Source: Parapristionchus giblindavisi (Eukaryota > Nematoda > Chromadorea > Rhabditida > Diplogasteridae). From it: DNA of 64,000 bases. Made by a program: the position numbers and the translations under genes. The DNA is taken from NCBI GenBank assembly GCA_943737045.1, contig CALSFV010000657.1, forward strand, positions 124,001 to 188,000. The letters are read 5' to 3'. Shown piece after piece: positions 12,639-25,982 of this stretch (position 1 is its first letter; every line of letters starts with the position of its first letter). The notes under the pieces are model-generated. The model was given only the letters and a program-made list of their open reading frames with translations, searched no databases and was not told where the DNA came from.

Positions 12639-13549
12639 ATATCAAATCATTTTATACAACTTTTCAATCAATTTGAGATGAAGGTGTCCGACCTGACCCG
12701 TCGAGGTTGACTGAGATAACGGCCATCTGAAAGTAAATCATTAATAAGTATATGCTATTGTTGCCATTAATCTCTCCCTCTCCCTCTACCTCTTCCTCTC
12801 CCTTCCCCTCTTCCTCTCCCTCTCCCTCTCCCTCTCCCCCCTCTCCATCCAAAAATTTTCCAAATTTTGCGGGTGGGTTACCTACTTTTTCAAAAATTTG
12901 CGGGTGGGTTTATCCCATGGGATAACCATGGGCCATATCTGTGAAGCATGCTCACTGTGAATTACTACGAAATAGTTTTTATCGTTCAATCGATCTGTTC
13001 AAATTTTGCAGAAAATAATATGTTCGGAAAAATACGTAAATAATCGTAAATAATTCAAATCGCATCCACTTCATCTGAGATCACGACAATGATAATACTT
13101 ACTGTCCGTCCTCCAAGATAGGCACACAATACTGGACATTTTTAGTTTTATATTGCATGTTATAATATTACTAGAGTACGTTTGCATGCTTTGATATATT
13201 GTACTTCACATTAATTTGTACTCTTGCCAAAAGTAAACCATGACCCGGGAGTCATGGTCGAAATGATGAATTTCGATTTGTTGACCATGGTCATGGAAAT
13301 CCACTTTTCCAGGAGCGCGCCAGTCGTCTGGGTTTCAGTGGATTCTTACTCAGCCCATCTCAGAATGTCGTATGATACGCAGAACATATCCAATTCCTTC
13401 TAGGAAATTGGTCTGGGGGCGAAAAAACAGCCCCAAAAAACACATTTTGATTTTTTTAAATACTGAAATAATCTCGATTCGTTTGAAATTGTGTTTTTTA
13501 GTGCAGAATCGTGTGGGCTATTTTATGTGCTATAGGAGGTTACGGTCTA

Positions 13550-13741
13550 CACTGAGAGCAAACTTACCCAAATATGGGTAATAGATTTGCCACCTTACGG
13601 TACTTGTGTACACGATTTGCCCATATTCGGGCAAATGGTAGCCCAAAAACCATCGATTTACCCATATACAGGCTAACATTTGCCTGAATACGGGCAAATC
13701 GTTCACCAACTAACGGCATACGGGCAAATTTAATCTCTGTG
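13550..13741. mobile_element. 192-bp MITE with TA target-site duplication
   Basis: The right arm of the 9893-14091 foldback is interrupted here relative to the left arm, which reads uninterrupted at about 10233. The insert begins CACTGAGAGCAAACTTACCC and ends GGGCAAATTTAATCTCTGTG, imperfect inverted ends. It is flanked by TA at 13548-13549 and 13742-13743, where the intact arm has one TA. This fits a Tc1/mariner-type non-autonomous element that inserted after the arms formed. Confidence 0.8.
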
Positions 13742-14091
13742 TATTGATATTGACTGGGTGAAAATCTCGCGGAAATGCTGAAAAACGTGTTTGTAGACGT
13801 CCACAATTTGATGTTCCTAGTGTTTCTACGCACTTTTGAGATGACCAACTATTCCGTGAAACAATATCGATGCTAACTGGTTTCATTCGCAAAATATGAC
13901 TTTTCGAAGTTTGCCATTTTTTCGACTTTGGAATTTTGCCGTTGGCCGCGTTGGAGACCGAATGCCTCACTCACTACACTTTTGTAAATGGCACCTTCCA
14001 CCATGAAAGCATGGAGGCCTGAATCCTTTTGCTAGGGGAAATTTCCGGGGAATGCTCTAAATGGTAAATAATTACGGAGCCTATCTCTTAA

Positions 14092-16796
14092 AGGAAGTGT
14101 GCAGATAAAGATAATTGTGTGTCAAAAAATTTATATCGCTGTTTTACATCAATTAAATGAAAAAAGATTTTTTTTTAAATAATATAGAATTTAAAAAAAT
14201 ATTAATGAGATTAAATCGTTCCGGACGTGCTCCCAAAATTGCTAACGGTTAAATAAAAACACTACTCTTGGGTGGCCTCGCCCACGCGATTAACCTTTTG
14301 TTTCCGCTGGATTTTCAGTTTAAGTTTATAATTTTAATTGATTATTAGTGTTGTTTTCACTAACAGTTGTTGATACAATTCTTCCTCTAGCTCATCTCAT
14401 TCTCGTCAGCACTTACCGATGTTTTTTTGCTCTCTTTTGCTACGTAATCTTGATTTAAAGCAGAAATTAGCTTATTTTTCTCAACTTTTCAAAGTTTGGG
14501 TAAAATATATGCTTCTATCATGCTGAAATGTTCATATAAAACGTTGTCTCTACTTGTTCCTTGTAGTTTTCGTACTCATCTTCTTCTATCTCGTCATCAT
14601 CAGCCTCATTTCCTTGTTACATCTTAGTTCCTCTCACTGCACTTCTAAATATTCTCATCGTGTTCGCGTTCATTCTCTCCGATATCAGCATTACTTTGTT
14701 AGAACAGTAATATTCTAATGTACCACAGTATACAGTCCGAATATTGCTTTTTTTGTTCACTATCGTCTTATCAAGGGACTCTCGCTGATATCGTTGGTTG
14801 CGTTTACACGGTTTGGTTTCTTTAATGCATCGTTACATTTGCCTTGCGTTCGTACACCGTAACCTCCTCAGCCGCGTCTCCGTCGTTACGACGGAGGTTA
14901 CGGCAAAGGCACGTAAGGCAAATGTAGCGATGCATAACTCTATCCCATATTCCTTTCCTTTAACTACATTACCGATAATTGTTCATTGTTATTCACTAAC
15001 TATGAATTGCGGAGATGGCCTGAAATGCCACTCAAAATAGCTGTTCAAAATAATAGTTGCATCCATGGAACACAAATTTTGCCAAGCTTATGAGGTCATG
15101 TCTGCAAATGAAATGTGTTATGATCATGCATGCATTTGAACATCTGCGTTGCCTCTCTTATTTTAATACAACTTCAATTCTTTTAGACTATATATAGTTC
15201 TATAGAACTTTCACTACTACCTTACTATATTTATAAATGCCATTACTATCAAACGCGTTACGCTCTACGCTTTATTATTGTTGTTAATCCTTTTCTCGTT
15301 GTTGCTCAATACTTTTTTAAATGAGATCACTTTCAGATGTAAACCGTCGTAGTCGTTGGTAGGAGGACGATACCCTCCAGATGACGCGATCACCGATATT
15401 ATGAGAGGGGGCGTATGCCAAGAATGAACTTGTGAAAGCCAACCGTGCTCCCCATTTCTTCTTTCGTTTATTTCGTCGTAATTTGTATCATATTATTCAT
15501 TGCTGTGTATTTATTGATCTAAATAATAATTCTGTGAATAATTTGCCCATATCGTTTGATGCATTTGAAAGGATGGGTTACGGATATGATAGCCATTGCA
15601 TGTAACTTACGGTACATGCAATGGCTACCATATCTTATTTCGCAGTTATCCGCATGTTCGTTCTTTCTACAAGAATATGAAAATCATAATAATACATTCT
15701 AGAAAGTGAATATGAGAATAAAATGTAAGAAAATCGATAAAAAATCTGAGAAAAAGAGAAAAGTTTAGCGGTCATGTAACTGTTGCGGCAGGCACATCAC
15801 GTGGTGCGCCGAGTGCGGGCTCTGCCCAACGATCACACCACCAAATTGAAATCTATAGACATCTAGTTAAAAAAAATTTTCTAAATTTATTTAAGCTTTT
15901 TTTCGATTCCGGATGGTCTTTAGATATATCCTGACCCCTACATGCCTATCTCTTCACAATCCCTTTAAGTATTAAGCAGTTAATCTCTTCCCCTTCTTCC
16001 TTTTATTCTATCAATACATATCTTCTCGTTTTTGATCCCTTTAGAGATAATATATTATTTCTTGATCTGAGCTTGAGCTTTTGATCGAAATCTTATAATA
16101 CATTTTACCGCTAGTTTGAAAAATAAAGGGAAATTTGGCACAGTAGGCGTAGGGAGTAGGAGAGGGAGAGGGAGGTTGCGCGAATGAGCGAGAGAAAGGG
16201 AGAGAGGGAGAAAGCCGGGTCAACAGATATAGAAAGAGAGATAGATAGATAGATATAGAAAGAGAAAGAGTATGCGCGGGAGAGAGAGATAGAGAGAGAG
16301 GGAGGGAGAAACTATGTATGACCTAACAGTCCTTCTTGAACGAGTGGCATTAGCACTAGGGCCGAAATGTTGCACCGTTTTTGATTAAATTATTGTTTTT
16401 TCCCGGAAAACAATCTAGCACAACCCATTTTTAATTTTTCTCTTTCATTCTCTCTCTAATTCTTGACAGAACATCTTTTCAACCTTCCCATTCTGCAATC
16501 GAAAGCAATTTAAAAATAGTAAAAATATCAAGAAGCTCTGAATTTGTAAGTTTCCAAGCATTATGTTAATCTCATCGCTGAATACAATAATTTATGCTCG
16601 ATGACCTTTACCTTGAAATGTATCTCCCATCCTGGAATGAAATATACCGGGATACTCGCTAGGAAAAATACCGGAGTTTGTCTTCATCGTGCTCACTCAC
16701 TGTCTTATAATTATCCGTTTTGCTCAAAAACAAACCATCATCCCACAAAAACTGCGTACGGAGTTCAACTAGAATTTTTCAAAATGATAATTTCAG
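14092..16796. other. Intergenic region without a recognisable gene
   Basis: No supportable coding exon on either strand. It holds an inverted repeat at 14824-14936 (TAATGCATCG to CGATGCATAA) with CCGTAACCTCC segments, a 22-bp hairpin at 15583-15634, and GA-rich simple sequence at 16140-16312. The last bases, tttcag at 16791-16796, are the probable trans-splice acceptor of the ZYG-11-like gene. Confidence 0.6.
15583..15634. repeat. 22-bp hairpin with 8-nt loop
   Basis: gatatgatagccattgcatg (with ta following) at 15583-15604 pairs with 15613-15634 with a single G-T/A-C type mismatch. The stem carries TAGCCATTGCATGTA. Too short for a typical pre-miRNA but compact and isolated. Confidence 0.7.
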
Positions 16797-19700
16797 ATGT
16801 CTGTCCACAAGAGCCTCGAGGAGATAGCAATAGATCGGTTGGCTGATATTATTATAGCCAAACGAATGCCTACATTTGACTCACCGCTACCGATTTCCAT
16901 TTCAAATGGTGTAATTCGAAGTTTGAATTGGAAATGTCGTCTAAACACTTCTCTACCATTACTCGATACAAAGAGATTTACTATTACCGAGGTACATTTC
17001 ACAGCGTTTTAACACACGCAGCTTTTCACCAACACGCTGGAATCGCTGGTTGAAAAGTTTCCAAAACTCCCTACGGTATTGCGCAACATGGTGTACTCTC
17101 TCTCTTTTTCGTTCTACCTTTTTTTCTCATTCACATCAACAACAAAAAATAACCAATTCAGGTCGTAAATTCAAGCAAATTCATTTCGTTTAAATCATTT
17201 ATGACCTTCAAAATGTTTTAAAATACAGTGAAATAATTGCCCTCTGCGAAACACAAGACCTGTCTTTTCACTGTATGCGCTCTCACTAAGGGATGGCTTA
17301 CGCTCATTTATGCTTATCCATTTAAGTTGGAAACACTAATTTCAGGCAGAGATTAGACTCACCGAAGCAGACCACGATTCAATATCAACCATTCTCCAAC
17401 ATCGAATCAAGAAATTGATATTATACGGAAAGTTTGGAACTAATGATCGTAAGTTGGCTGTTTCTAGCAGAAACTAAAATAAATTCATAAAATTCTTTTT
17501 TTTTAATTTGGGAGGCGTGAATTTTCGAATATGAAAGATAAACGTATTGATTTTTTTTTGCAAGAGCGGCGCTATCGTTTCTTGAATCTATTAGAAAACA
17601 GCATGCTACACCTTTGCTCTCACGCTCTTCATGATAATAGCGCTCCACAGTCATCTGATCCCTGTTTAATAATAATAATCGGTATATTTATTTACTTATT
17701 TATTATGGTTCATTCAGACGCGTCATTCACTGTTCCTGAATCGTTGAGTGAATGTTATTCACTGAATCAACTTGAATTAATTGGATTCGAGGATATTCCA
17801 AAAAGCTTTCTTTCCAAGGTATGTATTGTATTGTCCGATATTATTTTTATATCTAACTTCTAAATTTTTATATCAAACTTTATCGGCTGGTAACAACACT
17901 ATCCAGTCGAAAAAATCGTTTGATATGAAATGAATAAAATGAAATATCAAATTGTTTAGATTGATTTATTCACAACATTGGACACTCTTGTTATACCACG
18001 TACAACAAATTTAAATGCGGAAATTCTCCATGCGATACTAAAGGTTTGATGTTTACGATCTGCCCTGGGCTTCAATTTAAAAAAAACTAAAAAAGCAAAT
18101 GTGAATAAAAAAGCGAAAAAAGTGGTTTCGCATCTAACAATAAGCAAAGCAAGTTGTGTCTCATGTTGTCTAAACTCATTACTTACGATTAAATATGGAA
18201 AATTACAAATATTTTTCAGGGACTTCCTCAACTTCTCCACCTCGACGTCTCTTCGTGTCCTCTACTTTATAACATTTCTAATCTCAGTCAAGCCAAGCAA
18301 TTGATGAAGCTTCGACTTTACGGCCTTGAATTGAGAATGAATTTGGAAGACTTAATAGATACTCTAGCCAGTCTAAAGGAGCTTAGAGTGCTTGATATTG
18401 GAAAGGCCACAAACAATGGGTATGCTCATGTTTTCAGACTACGTGTCCCGTGCATTCGTTCATTCGAAAGGCAAAAATAAATTATTGTGTTTTGAGGACC
18501 AATTTAACATCAATAATTTGTGAGAGAATTCTCAAGGAAAAAGTTTCGCCATGGCCTAAACTCGTATGCATCGACATTTCTGATGTACGGCATAGTTTGA
18601 TTGGTATTGAACATTTGAAGATCATTATGGAAAGACACGATATGATGCAGACTGTGTGCTTGATAGGTTAGTGACTCTGATTCTCTATCGTTTCGAGCGT
18701 TTGGTTCTTTTTTTTTCTCATTATAATCATGTTCCAATCTGCCATTTAGGAACGCAGCTCGAATTCCAAAATCTTGCGTTATATCCTTGGATAAAGGAGA
18801 GTGTTCAGATCTGTAATTATTCGAGTACTTCAACTTGCTTGAATACACTCAATTACTTCATTAAGAAATACAAACATGATTATGATATTGACGATTCAAT
18901 AAATCGACTCATGGGGGTAATATATTTCATGCAATTATTAAAGATGGAGACCCTCGAATGTCTCTGCAAATGCATAACATATCTGTTATGCAAGGGACAA
19001 GTGATATGCAAGAAATTAACAAGATCATTCATCAATACCGTAGCGAAGTGGTAAAAGTGCTCACTAGTGCTGACTAGCGTAACGTCACGGTTTCGAAACC
19101 TATTGCAGAACTTTCCAATTTTCAAAATTTCGCACCGTTGCCTGCACTATCTAGGAGAATTCACTCATGATTCTTGCGATGAATAGTTTGAATTAGTATA
19201 AAATATTATATATATGGTATGTAACATTTTCGAAAAAAAATTCGGAAAACTCGAAAAATGTTTTTACGTAAAAAACAAAATTTCAAAAATTTATGACATT
19301 TTAACAAAAATTTCAAATTTGGAGACAACAATTACGATTCCACTTGAGTAAGTAAGATATGTATATTTTATCATGTAAGCAGCTTCAATTAAGAATCACA
19401 CAGTTGCAATTTTTACATTTCCATTTTATCGATAGTAAAATTTAGCGAATGGATGTTTTCGATAAAGAAAACATTGTTTAAATTTCTTCGTTTTTTTGAA
19501 AAAAAATTTTCATTTTTTTTCGCACAGCCCTTTTATGTAAAATGACTTTCTTTCCGTCTTCATAGTTTGTTATTGTGCGTATAAAATGTATTATACTTGC
19601 GTAAGAAAATGGCAAACGGGTTCTAAAGAACTGAAGTCGTTCAAAGGCTGGATCGGGTCGTAACCATGTGAGCGAAAGACATTTGCGCCGAATGCATCAA

Positions 19701-22700
19701 TTGCGCCGGTCCCAAATGCGCCGAGGTATACTTGCGCCACTACCAAATGCGCTGAAGGACATTTGCGCCTGAACCAAATGCGCCGAGGGACATTTGCGCC
19801 GGAACCAAATGCGCCGAGGGACATTTGCGCCAGAACCAAATGCGCCGAGGGACATTTGCGCCGGAACCAAATGCGCCGAGGGACATTTGCGCCGGAACCA
19901 AATGTGCCGAGGGACATTTGCGCCAGAACCGAATGCGCCGAGGGACATTTGCGCCGAAGTACATTTGCGCCGAGGGATATTTGCGCCGGAATTTTAAAAT
20001 TTCTTTTAAAATTTAAAATCATTTTAAAATACAGGTCAATACTTCCGTCTGTGCGTGATGTATAGTTTTCTTTTTGATTAAAAAAATAGTCCATGATATT
20101 TGGTACGGCACTTGGTGCACCGTATATTGCGAGCCACTCTCCATCAACACGCCTAGCCGAAGGTCTGCTCAAACATGCCGAATCTGTTGAACTTTTATTT
20201 GAACAAGCAACAGCCCAAAATCTACTCTTATACCAATATAAGAAAGAAGGATCTATTCAAAGGCTAATAGAGAAAAAGATTAATTTATCGTTTCTTACAA
20301 GGGGATGGTCGCAACTGGTCGTGGCCATATGAGATGGCAACAACATGACTAGGATCAGTTTCGATGCTGATTACGAATCCGTTTTCAGAAAGTGCCTAAA
20401 CGACCTGATTTTCGAGGAAATCGATATTTTAGTTCGGAAATTCGTGTGGTTTCCTGCGCAAACCGTCCGGGTGGGATGAACTCATCTATAAACTATAGTT
20501 TACCTTGCCGGATCTTTCCGATGCCATTCAGATAGTTTTTAAAACGCGGTCTCTGTAAGAACGTCAGAATTCCGACTGAACATGGCACATTATTTTCAAA
20601 ATGGTCCGATTTCGCTCAAACTTTCAGGGCAGAGTTCCTAGAGGTGGGATACACTTCAGCCAAAAAATTGGAACCGTAGGTTGATCTTTGATCTTTGATC
20701 TTCGGAATTTTCAACGTAATATTAACCCCTCATGCTATACACCATTCGATAGAGCTTGAAAAGTTGTGTTAGGATCTAAATTTTCGAAGGTGTAGGTGCT
20801 CTGGTATTCGAGAAACAGAAGAAAATGTCGAAAAAAAGGGTGATCTCTATTTTCAAAAAATATGTTCGCCATGTTCCAATGGCTGCCGCCCCCTAGAAAT
20901 TACGTTGTATATGCAAAATTGTATGGAGAATCCGATAAAAATAGTCTCCAGTCTGTCCGACATGCCAGGCATGCACTTTTTCGCGAAAAACTAGCGTTCG
21001 CGTTAGCTAAGTTAGCGACCCGGGTTCGAGTCCGCCTCCCGACATCAAATTTTTGCAACTTTTTTTCGACCACTAATTGAGCTCAATTCAACAAAATTTC
21101 ATAATTCATGTGTTTTCTCAGTGGTATGACAATTTCTTGACCATTTTTTAAGTGATTTCATGTTTACACTTGAGCTGCAGACAGATGCTGAGACAGAGAC
21201 AGAGGAAGATACTTCAGGACAGAGGGAGAGACTTCTGGAGGAGGGAGAGCGCACCATGGACTCATTCCGGAGTCCCTTCCTCCTGACAATGGACGACTTG
21301 CCATTGGTGCACCTGACCAGCGAGCAGCAGTAATGGCGGAGGCGGAGAGACACGGAATACTGCCCAAGTATGCGCCCACTTACTCTGTACAACCATCTCC
21401 CCTTTTGAAGAGCAAAAGATCGACAAGAATCATCAAGATTCTGGAACTGTGGCAGGTCCATCTCGTGCTCTCAAAATGAAGGCTAATAATCAATAATCAC
21501 GTTGAATGGTCCACATTCTCAGCTATGGATTTCAGGGGGCGATCATTTTCCCAACGATCATTTGCACAACGGATCATAAATCGGTTGGGATTTGGCGTAT
21601 GGCAACCAATGTTGTATCATTACAATCAGTGGGAGTGTACGGTATTGGGCTACTGTAACCGTTAGGAATCGCGAACTGATTTTTTTCCGTCGACGCTGGT
21701 CAGGTGCACCAATGGCAAGTCGTCCATTGTCAGGAGGAAGGGACTCCGGAATGAGTCCATGGTGCACTCTCCCACCTCCAGAAGTCTCTCCCTCTGTCCT
21801 GAAGTCTATCCCTCTGTCCTGAAGTCTCTCCCTCAGTCCTGAAGTCTCTCCCTTTGTTCTGAAGTCTCTCCCTCTGTCTCCGTCTCAGCATCTGTCTGCA
21901 GCTCAAGTGTAAACATGAAATCACTTAAAAAATGGTCAAGCAATTGTCAGACCACTGAGAAAACACATGAATTATGAAATTTTGTTGAATTGAGCTCAAT
22001 TAGTGGTCGAAAAAAAGTTGCAAAAATTTGATGTCGGGAGGCGAACTCGAACCCGGGTCGCTAACTTAGCTAACGCGAACGCTAGCTAACGCTAGTTTTT
22101 CGCGAAAAAGTGCATGCCTGGCATGTCGGACAGACTGGAGACTATTTTTATCGGATTCTCCATACAATTTTGCATATACAACGTAATTTCTAGGGGACGG
22201 CAGCCATTGGAACATGGCGAACATATTTTTTGAAAATAGAGATCACCCTTTTTTTCGACATTTTCTTCTGTTTCTCGAATACCATAGCACCTATACCTTC
22301 GAAAATTTAGATCCTGACACAACTTTTCAAGCTCTATCGAATGGTGTATAGCATGAGGGGTTAATAGTACGTTGAAAATTCCGAAGATCAAAGATCAAAG
22401 ATCAACCTACGGGTCCAATTTTTTGGCTGAAGTGTATCCCACCCCTAGGCACTCAGCCCTGAAAGTTTGAGCGAAATCGGACCATTTTGAAAATACTGTG
22501 CCACCCCCTCCGACGTTCTTACAGAGACCGCGTTTTAATCGAAACTACACGAATTTTCGAATTAATAAGCCAATTTTCAGTACCGATTTTCTCGGAAAAG
22601 AGGCCGATTAGGCATTTTCTGAATACGTATTCGTAATCAGCTGATCGAAAACTGATCCTAGTCATGTTATTGCCATCTCATATGGCCAGGACCAGTTGCG

Positions 22701-25700
22701 ACCATCCCCTTGTTAGACAAATAAAAAATTGCGATATTTGGGGAAGTAAACATATAATTTAATGGAAAGGTGGATGGAAACACCGTAATATATAGATCAC
22801 AGCTTTGAAGCAATTGCAACAAAAAATGATGAGACAAGAAAATAAAATAAAAGACAGAGAGTCGTATTGGATTCTAGTGCTAATGTAGTTCGGCGCAAAT
22901 GTCCCTCCGCGCATTTGTTTCTGGCGCAAATGTTCCTCGGCGCATTTGGTTCAGGCGCAAATGTCCCTCGGCGCATTTGGTTCCGGCGCAAATGTCCCTC
23001 GGCGCATTTGGTTCCGGCGCAAATGTCCCTCGGCGCATTTGGTACTGGCGCAAATGTACCTCGGCGCAAATGTCCATCGGCGCATTTGGTTCCGGCGCAT
23101 TTGGTACTGGCGCAAATGTACCTCGGCGCAAATGTCCATCGGCGCGTTTGGTTCCGGCGCATTTGGTACTGGCGCAAATGTACCTCGGCGCAAATGTCCC
23201 TCGGCGCAAATGTAGCTCGGCGCAATTGGTAACTGGCGCAAATGACCATTCTCTTCGTGTGGCGCAAATGTCTTTCGCTCACATGGTTACGACCCGCTGG
23301 ATCTCACCCAACTCTCGATTGTCTCTCCGCTGCCTCTCACCTAACCCGGCTGACCTTCGCCGTGCGCTATTATAGAATTACAAAAGTTTTGCACACACCG
23401 CGCCAAATGCCGAATATAGTAAACTTCTCCACCGTTGAGAAAAACGCACAAATTTTCGGAAGGTTTTTTCGAACGTTTTTTCAATGCATATATTTTTATT
23501 TTTATTGAAAGTCCTGTGAAATGATGAGGAAACGCCATAAAATTCGATAAAACTAGAGAAAATGGTATGTCGCGCGAAGAAGTGGGCGGAGTCTGAATAT
23601 TGCGCGGCAAACAGCGGAATTTGTATTGTTCGGACAGTTTTAATTCTATAATATTTGATATTTGATATTGATAGAGATCGGCATAGTTTCTGAACCATGC
23701 AAAACAAGAAATACTCTCTTCTACAAATAAAACTAGTGATTTTTATACGCTCAACAACGAAAATATTAGAGGGACTCCACCTTTAAGAGAATTTCAACTG
23801 TTGGTAAGTACTCAAAATCTGCAAGGAATGATGTTGAGTTAAATATAGATAATAGGAGCTCTTGGAGTGGGTTTTTATGGAGAGTTTTCATGTCATAACT
23901 AAGTATGGTCGCCGATACTACACTGGAAAACTCTCTCATATTGGACCCAAGTATGCGTCTATAGTCAAATATAGTCTAACAAGGGAATGGTCTCAATTTG
24001 GCCTAACCTTATGAGATGTCAATAGTGTGACTAAAATTAGCTATATATGCCGATCGCAAATCCGTTTTTAGACAGTGCCTAATCGACCTGAGCTTCGAGA
24101 AAATCGATCTTGAAATTTGCCTTTCTTGGCTGGCTGGTCGATTCGAAAGTTCGCATGGTCTCCTACAATAAACTATCACGATGTGTTCATTAGCTCATCT
24201 ATCAGCCATCAAGACATCGACTCTCGTAGTGTAGTGGATAAGGCGTTCGCGTTCTCTTTTGATTGCCACGGGTTCGATCCCCTTTGAAGCAATTTTCTTT
24301 TGCTGATTTTTATCTTGTCGAAAGAGTGAAATATTTTGCTGTGATTATGAAAACCAGAAAAGAAAATAGGAAAGCAGGTATGTCTCGATAGTTGATAGAT
24401 GAGTTAACGAACCTATCGGAATATTTTAGTGTAGGAGACTGCATGAACTTTCGCATCAGCCCAGAAAGAGATATTTCAATATCGATTTTCTCGAAGCTCA
24501 GGTCGATTAGGCACTGTCTAAAATCGGTTTTGCGATCAGCATATATAACTAATTTTAGTCACACTATTGACATCTCATAAGGCCAGGCCGAATTGAGACC
24601 ATTCCCTTGTAAGATGCGACCATCAGTAAAGTTCTCTCGTATGAGAGGATATCTCACTGGATCGAAATACTCTTGGCACAGTATGAAAAAATGGAAAGTG
24701 AGATTTTTGCAGTTTTATGTAGTACTGTCCGAGAGAAGTTCACCCATGCAGGAGAGAAGTTGTGAAAATGCTTCTACGCCTCAGGGCATGACGTCATAAA
24801 AACTTAAAATTTTTACAAACTTGCTCGTACGGTTTGCCATTTCAGAGTGCTATGTGAGTTTCTGTAGCCGAGGAATGCCATAAGTATATTGCTTCAGCCG
24901 TGTTACAGTAGCAGATATGATTACATCAATTATCATCGACAACGAGAATCAGGAGCCGGGAAATAGCACTGATGAAACTCGGCTACAGTAAGCACACCAC
25001 AATTCAATTGCACTTGTTTTTTGCTTCTCCAATCTACCAGGCCCCCTTAAAAAATTAACAGTATGTACAAGCGTATGTGTAATTGTAATAAGAAAAAACT
25101 GAGCGAATAAAAAACGGCCCTTTGCACTTGCATAATATATTAAATTCGAAAAAATTGAATTTATCAATGTTTTTTGCATTTTTCCAAGGGAAGACCGAAG
25201 ATTAACTAAAAATGTACCATATCAAAAAAGTCTTAGAATTGAACGAGGAATCGATTGGTACCACTCATGAAGCCGTACGAGCAAGTTTGTAAAAATTTTA
25301 AGTTTTTATGACGTCATGCCCTGAGGCGTAGAAGCATTTTCACAACTTCTCTCCTGCATGGGTGAACTTCTTTCGGACAGTACTACATAAAACTGCAAAA
25401 ATCTCACTTTCCATTTTTTCATACTGTGCCAAGCCCCAACACAAGTATGTCGATCGAGTCAGATATCCTCTCGTATGTGAGGCAGACTACAGTTAGCTTA
25501 CTCCAGTTCTCGTTGCTATGGCGAGCGAGAGGGTAGCCTGAACGATACGTCAGGACTAAATGCTCGGAATAATTTAATTATTTCTTCTTCACAAGTCAAT
25601 TAGGCAAGACCAGTGATGCGCAAATACCCTATTATATTATAAAAAACTAACAACCACGTTTAGATATCATGATGCAAAAATTTAAAAATCTACGATTTGT

Positions 25701-25930
25701 GACACACATTCCTACAAGCGTGTTCCCCTGGTGTCCCTTGGGCGATTTTCATTGTGAATAAATTTCTGAAAAATATGTTCATAGTATCGATTATTAATGG
25801 CTCGTTAAAAAATAGGGGGAAACCGAAATCGGCGACTTTCCACCCGTTAAAAAAGTACCCGGAAAGTCGAAAATGGAAACACGAAATTTGAATTCGCGCG
25901 CGCGCAAAGAGGTGCGGGAAAATAATAATC

Positions 25931-25982
<52 letters not shown>

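Larger units (their letters stand above)
9893..14091. mobile_element. TTAA-bounded foldback (~4.2 kb) enclosing the last exon of the EGF gene
   Basis: Left end TTAAGAGACGGGCTCGGTAA; right end is the complement of TTAAGAGATAGGCTCCGTAA. The arms (about 9893-10575 and 12940-14091) share long inverted stretches, including ctagcaaaaggattcaggcc and agcccacacgattctacact. The 2.4-kb interior holds exon 17 of the EGF gene (10756-10884), a 348-bp element, direct repeats of CTCTGTCGGTACGCGAC (two copies, about 12144 and 12313) and a CT-rich stretch (12773-12842). The ends match those of 30928-33154. It may be one element or two facing insertions. Confidence 0.75.
19648..23300. repeat. Inverted pair of 31-bp minisatellite arms flanking another palindrome
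   Basis: Left arm 19648-19990 and right arm 22880-23300 are inverted. Both begin at their outer ends with cgtaaccatgtgagcgaaag. They contain tandem units of 31 bp built from ATTTGCGCC and ATGCGCCGAGGGAC (about 9 units left, a scrambled set right). Because 31 is not a multiple of 3, all frames read through as look-alike ORFs. Between the arms lies the 20295-22715 foldback, apparently inserted into the older palindrome. All of it is in intron 8 of the ZYG-11-like gene. Confidence 0.85.

Noticed and set aside
16041..16312. Coding potential in GA-rich DNA
   Set aside because: Simple-sequence composition with no exon signals.
19591..20172. Long minus-strand ORFs in the 31-bp repeats (also 22797-23375)
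   Set aside because: Overlapping ORFs occur in several frames of both strands with the same repeated text, a property of the minisatellite rather than coding.
24219..24290. Functional tRNA gene in the 23977-24612 loop
   Set aside because: A and B boxes are present but acceptor and anticodon stems do not pair.
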